Positions 1 to 6,841 of a DNA stretch of 64,000 nt are shown here, piece by piece. The DNA lies in contig NZ_CP108474.1 in NCBI RefSeq assembly GCF_036226445.1, forward strand, positions 5,022,001-5,086,000. Reading direction: 5' to 3'. Source of the stretch: Streptomyces sp. NBC_01255 (lineage in GTDB: Bacteria; Actinomycetota; Actinomycetes; Streptomycetales; Streptomycetaceae). The notes below the pieces were generated by a model. It did no database searches. It worked only from the letters and a program-made list of their open reading frames with translations, and was not told the DNA's origin. Each line of letters starts with the position of its first letter. The stretch's first letter is position 1. The position numbers were made by a program, and so were the translations under genes.

Positions 1-2
1 CC

Positions 3-533
3 GGTCTCTCGGTCCAGAAGCTGGTGCCGCGCTTCGGCCGCAAGGTGCTCCAGGCGGGTGCGCTCACGATGATCGCGGGCGTTCTTCTCTACTTCTTCGT
101 GGCGGGCCGGTACGGGACCGGGATCGAGCCCTGGCAGATGATCCCGCCGCTGGTGGTCATGGGTCTGGGCATGGGCCTGATCGTGGCCCCGCTGACGGAC
201 GCGGTCCTCTCCGAGGTGCCGCGTGAGCACGCCGGCTCGGCGTCGGGCCTGATCAACACGACGGGCCAGATGGGCAACGCGCTCGGGCTCGGCCTGGTGT
301 CCGTGGTCTTCTTCGGCGTGGTCGACGACTGGGACCTCGCGAAGGCTCCGGCCGAGGTGGGCGCGGCGTTCACGGACGCCTTCCAGAACTCGCTCGGCTG
401 GGCGGCGGTCGTCCTCGCCGGGATCTTCCTGGTGATGTTCGCGCTGCCGGCGAAGCCGAAGCAGCACCTTGAGGGCGGCGACGACGAGGACGCCGCGGAG
501 ATCGTGGAGAAGGAGCCGGTGCTGACGCACTGA
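3..533 (+). CDS. MFS drug exporter, C-terminal part (cut by window edge)
   Basis: This is the last 176 codons of a membrane transporter whose beginning lies left of the window. The reading frame is open from base 3 and reads a cytoplasmic loop (KLVPRFGRK), then several hydrophobic segments separated by short loops, then an acidic cytoplasmic tail rich in Asp and Glu. The pattern 'PREHAGSASGLINTTGQMG' in the middle is typical of late helices of 14-helix DHA2 (EmrB/QacA) drug:proton antiporters, where similar glycine-rich stretches follow loop 12-13. The substrate cannot be read from this fragment. A strong inverted repeat follows the stop codon. Confidence 0.85.
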   Translation, partial: GLSVQKLVPRFGRKVLQAGALTMIAGVLLYFFVAGRYGTGIEPWQMIPPLVVMGLGMGLIVAPLTDAVLSEVPREHAGSASGLINTTGQMGNALGLGLVSVVFFGVVDDWDLAKAPAEVGAAFTDAFQNSLGWAAVVLAGIFLVMFALPAKPKQHLEGGDDEDAAEIVEKEPVLTH

Positions 534-544
534 GCCCCTCAGGC

Positions 545-590
545 GGAAGGGCCCTGGCCCCGGGAATCGTCCCGGGGCCAGGGCCCTTCC
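545..590. terminator. Strong bidirectional hairpin
   Basis: A perfect 21-bp inverted repeat (545-565 and 570-590) with a 4-base loop sits 11 bases after the exporter stop codon and just beyond the end of the convergent collagen-like reading frame. It can terminate both transcripts. No long T run follows, as is usual in high-GC actinobacteria. Confidence 0.85.
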
Positions 591-615
591 TCGTGTCCGT
601 GTGTCCGTGTATCCG

Positions 616-1098
616 TCAGCTGCGGTTGACCACGCCGCCGTGCTTCAGGTCACCCTTGAACGGGACGGCTCGCAGGGAGCCCGGTGTCGGGGTCGTCTGC
701 TGCACCCAGGGCTGGTTCCAGAGGAAGACGCCGCCCATGATGTTGCCCCTGGTCTGGAAGACCCGGCCGTCTGTGGTGACCACCTTGACGAACGCGTCGT
801 TGCCCTGGGCCTCGATGGCGATGCCACAGGCGTTGGCCGGGTAGTTGACGCGGACGTTCTGGTTCGGCGGGAGGAGGGCGTCGGTGAGGTCGTGCCAGAC
901 GATCGTCCCGCCCGGGACGTCCGCCTGGCCGGCGTAGGCGACACCGTCCGTGAGGACGGCCTGGAAGCCCTCGGTGGCGGACGGGCTGTACGTGTCGATG
1001 TCGGAGCAGGGCCCGGTGGGCCCGGTGGCACCTGTCGCACCCGTGGCGCCCGTCGCGCCCGTGTCCCCCTTCGGGCCGGGCGGTCCGTGCGGGCGGGC
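616..1098 (-). pseudogene. Collagen-like G-X-Y protein, 5' end disrupted
   Basis: On the minus strand an open frame ends with TGA at 616-618 and encodes about eight collagen-type triplets (GPPGPKGDTGATG...) followed by an approximately 130-residue globular C-terminal region beginning CSDIDTYSPSA and containing NQPWVQQTT. The frame carries no usable start: it is closed by TAG at 1099-1101, and the only in-frame ATG lies just five codons upstream of that TAG (ATG GCG TTG GGA AGG TAG). No signal peptide is encoded, although secreted collagen-like proteins usually have one. The gene therefore looks broken by a nonsense change or frameshift, unless it starts at an unrecognised codon. It is convergent with the MFS gene and divergent from the glycosyltransferase. 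Confidence 0.6.
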
Positions 1099-1263
1099 CT
1101 ACCTTCCCAACGCCATGGCGTATCGCTGCTAGCCGAATGGATGCGTACGCGAAGGCGAATCTCGAACCGCCCGTCGGCGTGCCGACACCGCGCCCTCGGC
1201 GGGCGCCCGTAGGGTCGCCCACCCCCCGACAGCTCCCCCGCCCCCACCGGAAGTGGTGTTGCC

Positions 1264-2400
1264 GTGCAGCCGTCCATCTGCCTGTGCATGATCGTCAAGA
1301 ACGAGGCCAAGGTCATCGAGCGGTGCCTCGCCTCCGTCCGCGGTCTCGTGGACACCTGGGTCATCTCCGACACCGGTTCCACCGACGGGACCCAGGAGCT
1401 GATCCGTACCGCCCTCGCGGGCATCCCGGGCGAGCTGCGGGAGGAGCCGTGGGTGAACTTCGGACACAACCGCAGCCTGAACATCGCGCACGCCCGCGGC
1501 CGGGCCGACTACCTGCTGCTCCTCGACGCCGACCACGTCCTGCGGCAGGACGGCCCGCTGCCGGAGCTGACCGCGGACGCGTACATGATCCGCCACGAGG
1601 GATCCCTGGAGTACCGCATCAAGCGCCTGGTCAGGGGCGGTCTGCCGTGGCGGTACGAGGGCGTCACCCACGAGTACCTGACCGCCGACCGAGACCACGC
1701 GCAGCGGAATCTGGACGCCCTGGTCATCCAGGACTACGCCGACGGCGGGTCACGCCACGACAAGTTCGAGCGGGACGCCCGTCTCCTGGGCGCCGAGTTC
1801 GAACGGGACCCTGCCAACCCCCGTACGGTCTTCTACCTGGCCCAGACCCTGCGGGACATGGGCCGCGCCGACGAGGCCGTCCCCCTCTACGAGCGGCGGG
1901 CGGCCATGGGCGGCTGGGGCGAGGAGGTCTACTACTCCCTCCTCCAGTCCGGCGTCCTCCGGGCCGAAGCCGGCGACTGGCCGTCCGCGATGGACGCCCT
2001 CTCGCGAGCCTGGGAGTCGCGCCCGGAGCGGCTGGAGGCCTGTTACGAGCTGGCGGCGCGGCTGCGGAAGCTGCGCCGGTACCGGGCCGCCCACGCCGTC
2101 GTCTCCGCCGTCCGGGACGGGAGGCAGCCGGACGACCTGCTGTTCATGCAGCCGTGGGTGTACCGGTGGGGGCTGCTCTTCGAGTACTCGATCACCGCGT
2201 ACTGGACGGGCGATCACGCCGCCTCGCTCGCCGCCTGCGACCGGCTGCTCGCCCTGCCGGACCTGCCCGCGGCGTACCGCGAACAGACCCACGCCAACCG
2301 GGCGTTCGCCGTGGGCAAGCTGGCGGAAGCCGGCGTCGACGTCCCCGAGCCCGCCGACCCGAATTCCGCCGACTCCGACCCCGCCCCCGCGCTCGTCTGA
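1264..2400 (+). CDS. Family 2 glycosyltransferase with TPR-like tail
   Basis: The protein (378 aa) begins with a GT-A nucleotide-sugar transferase domain: ICLCMIVKNEAKVIERCL at residues 5-22, the STDGTQE segment near 40, and the LLLDADH acidic metal-binding motif near 87-93. After about residue 170 it becomes helical with repeated patterns (YLAQTLRDMGRADEAVPLYERR; ALSRAWESRPERLEACYELA) that look like TPR repeats. This GT2-TPR layout is known in bacterial proteins that transfer sugars to proteins or cell-surface glycans; the acceptor here is unknown. The start is GTG at 1264 with a weak GGAAG upstream. The protein appears cytoplasmic, as no membrane segment is seen. Confidence 0.85.
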   Translation: MQPSICLCMIVKNEAKVIERCLASVRGLVDTWVISDTGSTDGTQELIRTALAGIPGELREEPWVNFGHNRSLNIAHARGRADYLLLLDADHVLRQDGPLPELTADAYMIRHEGSLEYRIKRLVRGGLPWRYEGVTHEYLTADRDHAQRNLDALVIQDYADGGSRHDKFERDARLLGAEFERDPANPRTVFYLAQTLRDMGRADEAVPLYERRAAMGGWGEEVYYSLLQSGVLRAEAGDWPSAMDALSRAWESRPERLEACYELAARLRKLRRYRAAHAVVSAVRDGRQPDDLLFMQPWVYRWGLLFEYSITAYWTGDHAASLAACDRLLALPDLPAAYREQTHANRAFAVGKLAEAGVDVPEPADPNSADSDPAPALV

Positions 2401-2437
2401 GGAAGGGCGCGGGGCCGGGGACGGGGCGGGGCGGGCG

Positions 2438-3286
2438 TCAGCGGACGCGCGCGCGGGTCTCCATCGCCGCGCGGGCCGAGCGCTCGTCCTCGTACACCTC
2501 GCACATGTGCCGGCCGTCGGGGGTCGCCGTGTGCTCGATCTCCCAGAGGCTGATCTCGCTGCCGTCGAGCAGCAGGAACTGGTGCTCGTAGAGGGTGAAG
2601 CCGGCGTCCCGGCCCCCCTCCACCGCGCACTGCCGCCCGAAGGCCTGCGTGATGTGGTGGGCGAAGGCCAGGCGGAGCCGGCGGGCCGTCCGCTCGCCCG
2701 GCCGGTCCACGTTCTCCGCGCGCCGCAGGACGCGGCGCGCGTGGTCGGCGGAGTTGTCCGGTACGTACATCCGGGGCTGGGCCGGTATGGGGCGGGCGAG
2801 CAGGGCGCTCAGGAGCGCCATGTCATCGTCGTCGTCGCTGTCCAGGGCACTGCCGTCGGCGCGCTCCGCGGTCCAGCCCGGCAGCGGCCCGGCGGGCAGG
2901 CGCGAGGCCGCGAGCCGGGCCTCCGACTCCTCCGCGTACAGCTCGTGCTGGTCGGTGCCGTCCCGTCCGGTGTTGTGGGTGAGCTCCCACAGGCTGAGCG
3001 CGCTGCCGTCGGCGAGCAGATAGGTGTGGCGGTAGGTGGTCCGGTGCAGCGACGCGCTGTGGTGCGAGGAGTGCAGCGCGCTGGAGTGGGCGAGCGCCGT
3101 GCCGAGGCGCTCGACGGTGGAGTCGGGCAGGTCGAAGGAGTTGAGTGCCCTGCCGAGGAGTCGTTCAAGGTGCGTCTCGGTCGTCTCGTACGGATCGTGA
3201 GGATCCCGCGGATCGTTCAAGAGGGTCTCCAGGCCGTCGCCGCATGTCACTTGGTGCTTGCTAAACGTAGTCCCTGGGTCTGACAT
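2438..3286 (-). CDS. DUF6227 family protein
   Basis: This 282-aa soluble protein contains two related halves: each has a run like 'YRHTYLLADGSALSLWELTHNT' (about residues 86-107) and 'LYEHQFLLLDGSEISLWEIEHT' (about 231-252), each followed by an acidic 'ELYAEESEAR' or 'EVYEDERSAR' segment. The family is recognised as the DUF6227 group common in Streptomyces; no biochemical function is known. The internal duplication suggests a two-domain fold. An acidic linker (DSDDDDDM) separates the halves. The ATG at 3286 is taken as start; the first 30 residues look weakly conserved, so an internal start near the EThLERLLGRALNSF block is possible. Confidence 0.7.
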   Translation of the reverse strand: MSDPGTTFSKHQVTCGDGLETLLNDPRDPHDPYETTETHLERLLGRALNSFDLPDSTVERLGTALAHSSALHSSHHSASLHRTTYRHTYLLADGSALSLWELTHNTGRDGTDQHELYAEESEARLAASRLPAGPLPGWTAERADGSALDSDDDDDMALLSALLARPIPAQPRMYVPDNSADHARRVLRRAENVDRPGERTARRLRLAFAHHITQAFGRQCAVEGGRDAGFTLYEHQFLLLDGSEISLWEIEHTATPDGRHMCEVYEDERSARAAMETRARVR

Positions 3287-3360
3287 CGTGTCCTGGGTTC
3301 AGCAAAACGAAGGGCGTCCACGGGAAGTTCCCGCATGGTTCTTCGTCAACTCCCTTGTGG

Positions 3361-4467
3361 TTACCGGGAGTACGGCGCCGATTCGGGAGATTCGCCGGGC
3401 AGCTCGCCGTACAGCTCGCCGTACGACGGGAAGTCGCCGCCCGGGCCGCGCAGCCCGCCCGGGGCCGCGCGCAGGGCCCGGACGATCGCCCGGGTCACCA
3501 GGTCCGCGCCGGCCGCCAGGATCTCGTTCAGGGCGAGCGGGCCGGGCTCCTCCGGCAGCTCCCGCCGCCCGGTGGCGAGCGTGAAGACCGTGTCCCCGTC
3601 GTTCATCAGGTGGACCGGACGCACGGCGCGCGCGATGCCGTCGTGCGCCGTGCCCGCGACCTTCTGCGCCTGCGCGCGCGTGAGCACCGCGTCCGTGGCG
3701 ACGACGGCGAGCGTCGTGTTCAGCGGGGGAGGGGCGCTCGCCGTCCGGGCCTCCGCGAGCCTCCGCAGCGCCGCCTCGTGCACCGCCTCCGCCGGGAGGC
3801 GGGGCCTGCCGCCCTCGAACCAGCTCCCGTACGGGACGCCCGTCGCCGGGTCGACGGCCGAACCGACCGCGTTCACCACGACCAGCGCGCCGACCGTGAT
3901 CCCCGACTCCAGGACCGTGCTCGCCGTCCCCACCCCGCCCCGCAGCCCGCCGACGACGGCCCCGGTGCCCGCGCCGACCGCCCCGGTCTCCACGCGCGCG
4001 TGGTCCCCGCTCGCGTCGGCCGCCTCTACCGCTGCCCGGCCCGTCGCCGCGTCCGGCCTGGCCGAGAAGTCGCCGCCGCGTCCCAGGTCGAAGACGCAGG
4101 CGGCGGGCACGACCGGCACCACGTGGGACGGGTCGGGGCCCACCCGCACGCCCCGGTGCCGCTCCTCCAGCCAGGCCATGACCCCGCCGGCCGCGTCCAG
4201 GCCGTACGCGCTGCCGCCGGTCAGGACGACCGCGTCGATCCGCTGGACGACGTTCCGCGGGTCGAGGGCGTCCGTCTCCCGCGTGCCCGGCCCGCCGCCC
4301 CGTACGTCCACGGCCGCGACGGCCCCGCCCGCCGGGGCCAGGACGACCGTGGTGCCGCTCAGCGCCCCGGGACCGGCCACGCGCGCGTGGCCCACGCGCA
4401 CCCCGCTCACGTCGGTGATCGCGTCCTTCTCACGGCCGGGCCTGCTCGTCTCCTCGCGCGGTGTCAT
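3361..4467 (-). CDS. P1 family (S58/DmpA-type) peptidase
   Basis: The 368-aa protein matches the P1/S58 N-terminal-nucleophile peptidase family, including ITDVSGVRVGHA at residues 17-28, the VVLTGGSAYGLDAAGGV block near 94-110, and the PPLNTTLAVVATDAVLTR segment around 247-264. In this family the chain self-cleaves before the Thr/Ser after Asn to give alpha and beta chains, the new N-terminal residue being the nucleophile; here that residue would be the Thr of the NTT motif. Members are aminopeptidases or amidases; the natural substrate is unknown. No signal peptide is seen. A proline-poor, Glu/Ser-rich tail ends the protein. Confidence 0.85.
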   Translation of the reverse strand: MTPREETSRPGREKDAITDVSGVRVGHARVAGPGALSGTTVVLAPAGGAVAAVDVRGGGPGTRETDALDPRNVVQRIDAVVLTGGSAYGLDAAGGVMAWLEERHRGVRVGPDPSHVVPVVPAACVFDLGRGGDFSARPDAATGRAAVEAADASGDHARVETGAVGAGTGAVVGGLRGGVGTASTVLESGITVGALVVVNAVGSAVDPATGVPYGSWFEGGRPRLPAEAVHEAALRRLAEARTASAPPPLNTTLAVVATDAVLTRAQAQKVAGTAHDGIARAVRPVHLMNDGDTVFTLATGRRELPEEPGPLALNEILAAGADLVTRAIVRALRAAPGGLRGPGGDFPSYGELYGELPGESPESAPYSR

Positions 4468-4576
4468 GTCTCCTGCCTACCACGCGCTTTGGCCTCTGGC
4501 AGGGCCTGTGCTCATGTCACCAAGGCCAAGGGGGGCATGGGACGGATCGTCGCGCAGGGGGGAGGCGGTCCGGGGC

Positions 4577-5752
4577 TCAGGCGGCCGTCGTCCGGGTCGC
4601 CGGGTTCCGGGCCGTCAGGGTCACCCCGGTCGCGACCGTCGCCGCCGCGACGAGCCCCGCGGCGAAGACCGCCCAGCGGCCCGCGAACGTACACATGAGG
4701 ATGGCCAGTGACGCCACGGGCAGCACCAGTTGCTGGGCGATGCCGATCTTGAAGTAGCGGGCGTGCAGCAGCCAGACGGAGAGCAGGAAGATCGCCGACG
4801 GGATCGTCACGGCGGCGGACGCGGCGAGCGTGGAGATGTGGGCCTCGCCCACGGCCTGTTCGACGGCGATCTCCAGGCCCGCGCCGACGGCGGCGGCCGA
4901 GGCGAAGATGACGTAGTGGCCGTAGCCCCACAGGAAGCCCTGGCGGCTGGAGACCAGCCGGTCGTGGGCGGGCACGACGAAGTAGATCCACCAGGCGGCG
5001 AAGACGAGGAGCAGGCCGCCGACGGCGATCGGCAGGAGCTCGCCGAGGGCGTCGTTCTCGACGACTCCGGACTTCACGGCGACGGTCGCGGCGGCGACGG
5101 TCTCGCCGAGCACGATGATGGTGAACAGGCCGTACCGCTCGGCGATGTGGTGCGGGTGCCAGGTGCTGGGGGCGTCCTTCTCCGCGTACACGGGCACGGC
5201 CATCTCCGCCAGCGCCATGACGAGGAAGATCCAGCCGCGGGCGGGCTCGGGGGCGAGGACGAGCGCGAGCCAGCCGATCTGGACGGCGACGACCCCGCCC
5301 GCGTACCGCCGGCACATCGTCCGCTCGGCGGGGTCCGTGGCGTGGTGGGCGGCGCGCAGCCACTGGAAGGCGAGCGCGAGCCGCATGACGAGATAGCCGA
5401 GGTAGACGACGAGGAAGTCGTGCTCCTGGAACGCGCGCGTGACGCCGGCGGCGAGGACGAGCACGCCGGCGATCTGGACGAGCGTGACGACGCGGTAGAG
5501 GACGTCGTCGTTGTCGTAGGCCGAGGCGAACCAGGTGAAGTTCATCCACGCCCACCAGATGGCGAAGAAGACCATCGCGTAGTTGAGGATCCCCTCGCCG
5601 GTGTGGTTCTCGGCGACCGCGTGCACGAGCTCGGCGCCGGCCTGGGCGACGGCGACGACGAAGCACAGGTCGAAGAAGAGTTCCAGGGGGGTGGCGGCCC
5701 GGTGCGACTCCTCGCGGGAGCGGGCGGTGAGGGGGAGGAACGGTTGCGTCAT
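4577..5752 (-). CDS. Low temperature requirement protein A (LtrA) family
   Basis: An integral membrane protein (391 aa) with roughly ten hydrophobic helices. Diagnostic LtrA features are TPLELFFDLCFVVAVAQ close to the N terminus, 'WWAWMNFTWFASAYDNDD' near residue 68 and HIAERYGLFTIIVLGE near 205-220, an HxxERYGLF-type segment conserved in the family. The name comes from Listeria, where the gene was linked to growth in the cold; the transport activity is not established. ATG at 5752 is preferred to the GTG four codons upstream because the family block begins shortly after it. It stands alone between divergent or tandem neighbours. Confidence 0.85.
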   Translation of the reverse strand: MTQPFLPLTARSREESHRAATPLELFFDLCFVVAVAQAGAELVHAVAENHTGEGILNYAMVFFAIWWAWMNFTWFASAYDNDDVLYRVVTLVQIAGVLVLAAGVTRAFQEHDFLVVYLGYLVMRLALAFQWLRAAHHATDPAERTMCRRYAGGVVAVQIGWLALVLAPEPARGWIFLVMALAEMAVPVYAEKDAPSTWHPHHIAERYGLFTIIVLGETVAAATVAVKSGVVENDALGELLPIAVGGLLLVFAAWWIYFVVPAHDRLVSSRQGFLWGYGHYVIFASAAAVGAGLEIAVEQAVGEAHISTLAASAAVTIPSAIFLLSVWLLHARYFKIGIAQQLVLPVASLAILMCTFAGRWAVFAAGLVAAATVATGVTLTARNPATRTTAA

Positions 5753-5843
5753 GCGTCCCAGCACAGCAGAGCGCCCGGCGCGTCCCGCCGTATGCCACGC
5801 GGTACGGGGAGGGTGCCGCCGTACGGGTGGGAGCGGCGCTTCG

Positions 5844-6593
5844 TCAGGCGGCCCGTGCGGCCGGTGCCGTCCCCGTGGTCTTCCCGGCCGGCACCGTCCC
5901 CACGGTCTTCCCGGCCGGCGCCCCCGCGGAGGCCTGCGCGTACCGCGCCGTCACCAGCTCGGCAAGGCGCGGATGGTCGGCGAGCGGCTCCCCGACCGCC
6001 CAGGTGTCCGGGACCGACCACAGGGCGCGGGTGAAGCGGCCCGGGGCCAGCAGGTGGGCGGCGAGCGCGACACGGCGGAAGCCGCAGGCACGCAGGCGGG
6101 CGACGGCCTCGGCCGGGGCCGGGTCGCTCGCGGAGCAGTACGCGGCGGTCACCGGCACCGGCAGGAGCCGGCCCAGCTGCCGTACCGCCGTGAGCGTGCC
6201 GTCGTTCCCGCCGGGCCGGGAGGAGCCCGCCCCGGCGACGACGACCGCGTCGGCCGGGCCGCCGGCGGCCCGTTCGGCGGCGCGCAGCCGGTCGTACAGG
6301 GCGAGGGCCACCGCGTACTCGCCGCTCAGTCCGCGCGTGACCGCGCAGTCGAAGTGCCGGGCGACGGACGGGATGTCGACGGTCCGGTGGTAGCCGTCGC
6401 CGAGGAGCAGCGGGACGACGACCGCGCCGGTCCGGTCCGCGAGGACGTACGGGAGGGAGGGCCGCTGGTGGTCGAGGTGGCCGACGGCGACGGGCGCCCC
6501 GGTCAGCCGGCGCACGGCGTCGGCGAGCCGCTCGACCGTCGCGCCCGCCTCGGGGACGGCGCTGCCGTGCACGGCCAGGACCAGGTTCCGCAT
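5844..6593 (-). CDS. Sirohydrochlorin chelatase (CbiX/SirB family)
   Basis: This 249-aa protein begins MRNLVLAVHGS, the chelatase strand with the catalytic His of the CbiX/SirB fold, and repeats the motif type later in 'AVVVPLLLGDGYHRTVDIP' (about 58-76) and 'RVALAAHLLAPGRFT' (about 188-202). Such enzymes insert Fe2+ or Co2+ into sirohydrochlorin to make siroheme or cobalamin precursors. Its position divergent to the siroheme-dependent nitrite reductase argues for siroheme supply. GGAGG five bases before ATG 6593 fixes the start. The C-terminal tail has a short repeated sequence (PAGKTVGTV / PAGKTTGTA), which looks disordered. Confidence 0.85.
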   Translation of the reverse strand: MRNLVLAVHGSAVPEAGATVERLADAVRRLTGAPVAVGHLDHQRPSLPYVLADRTGAVVVPLLLGDGYHRTVDIPSVARHFDCAVTRGLSGEYAVALALYDRLRAAERAAGGPADAVVVAGAGSSRPGGNDGTLTAVRQLGRLLPVPVTAAYCSASDPAPAEAVARLRACGFRRVALAAHLLAPGRFTRALWSVPDTWAVGEPLADHPRLAELVTARYAQASAGAPAGKTVGTVPAGKTTGTAPAARAA

Positions 6594-6841
6594 GCGTACC
6601 TCCACAGACGTTCCCCCGGAGGGCCGCCGGCAGCGGTGTCGTACGCCGCCGGTGGCCCCGCTCCGTTCACGCTAGGCCCCGCGCCGCCCCCGTACCGCCG
6701 CCGTAAGGCCTCGTCGGCAGGGCCACAAGTCCCCGATCCTCGGGTCCTTCACGGGCCCGACACGCCCATGCCGCGCCCCTACGGTCGGAAGGAACCACCG
6801 AAGCACCCTGGAACTCGTACGCGACCCCCACGGAGACCGCC

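Noticed and set aside
950..1132. Plus-strand protein with GPVGPVAPVAP repeats
   Set aside because: It is the antisense of the collagen-like triplets coded on the minus strand.
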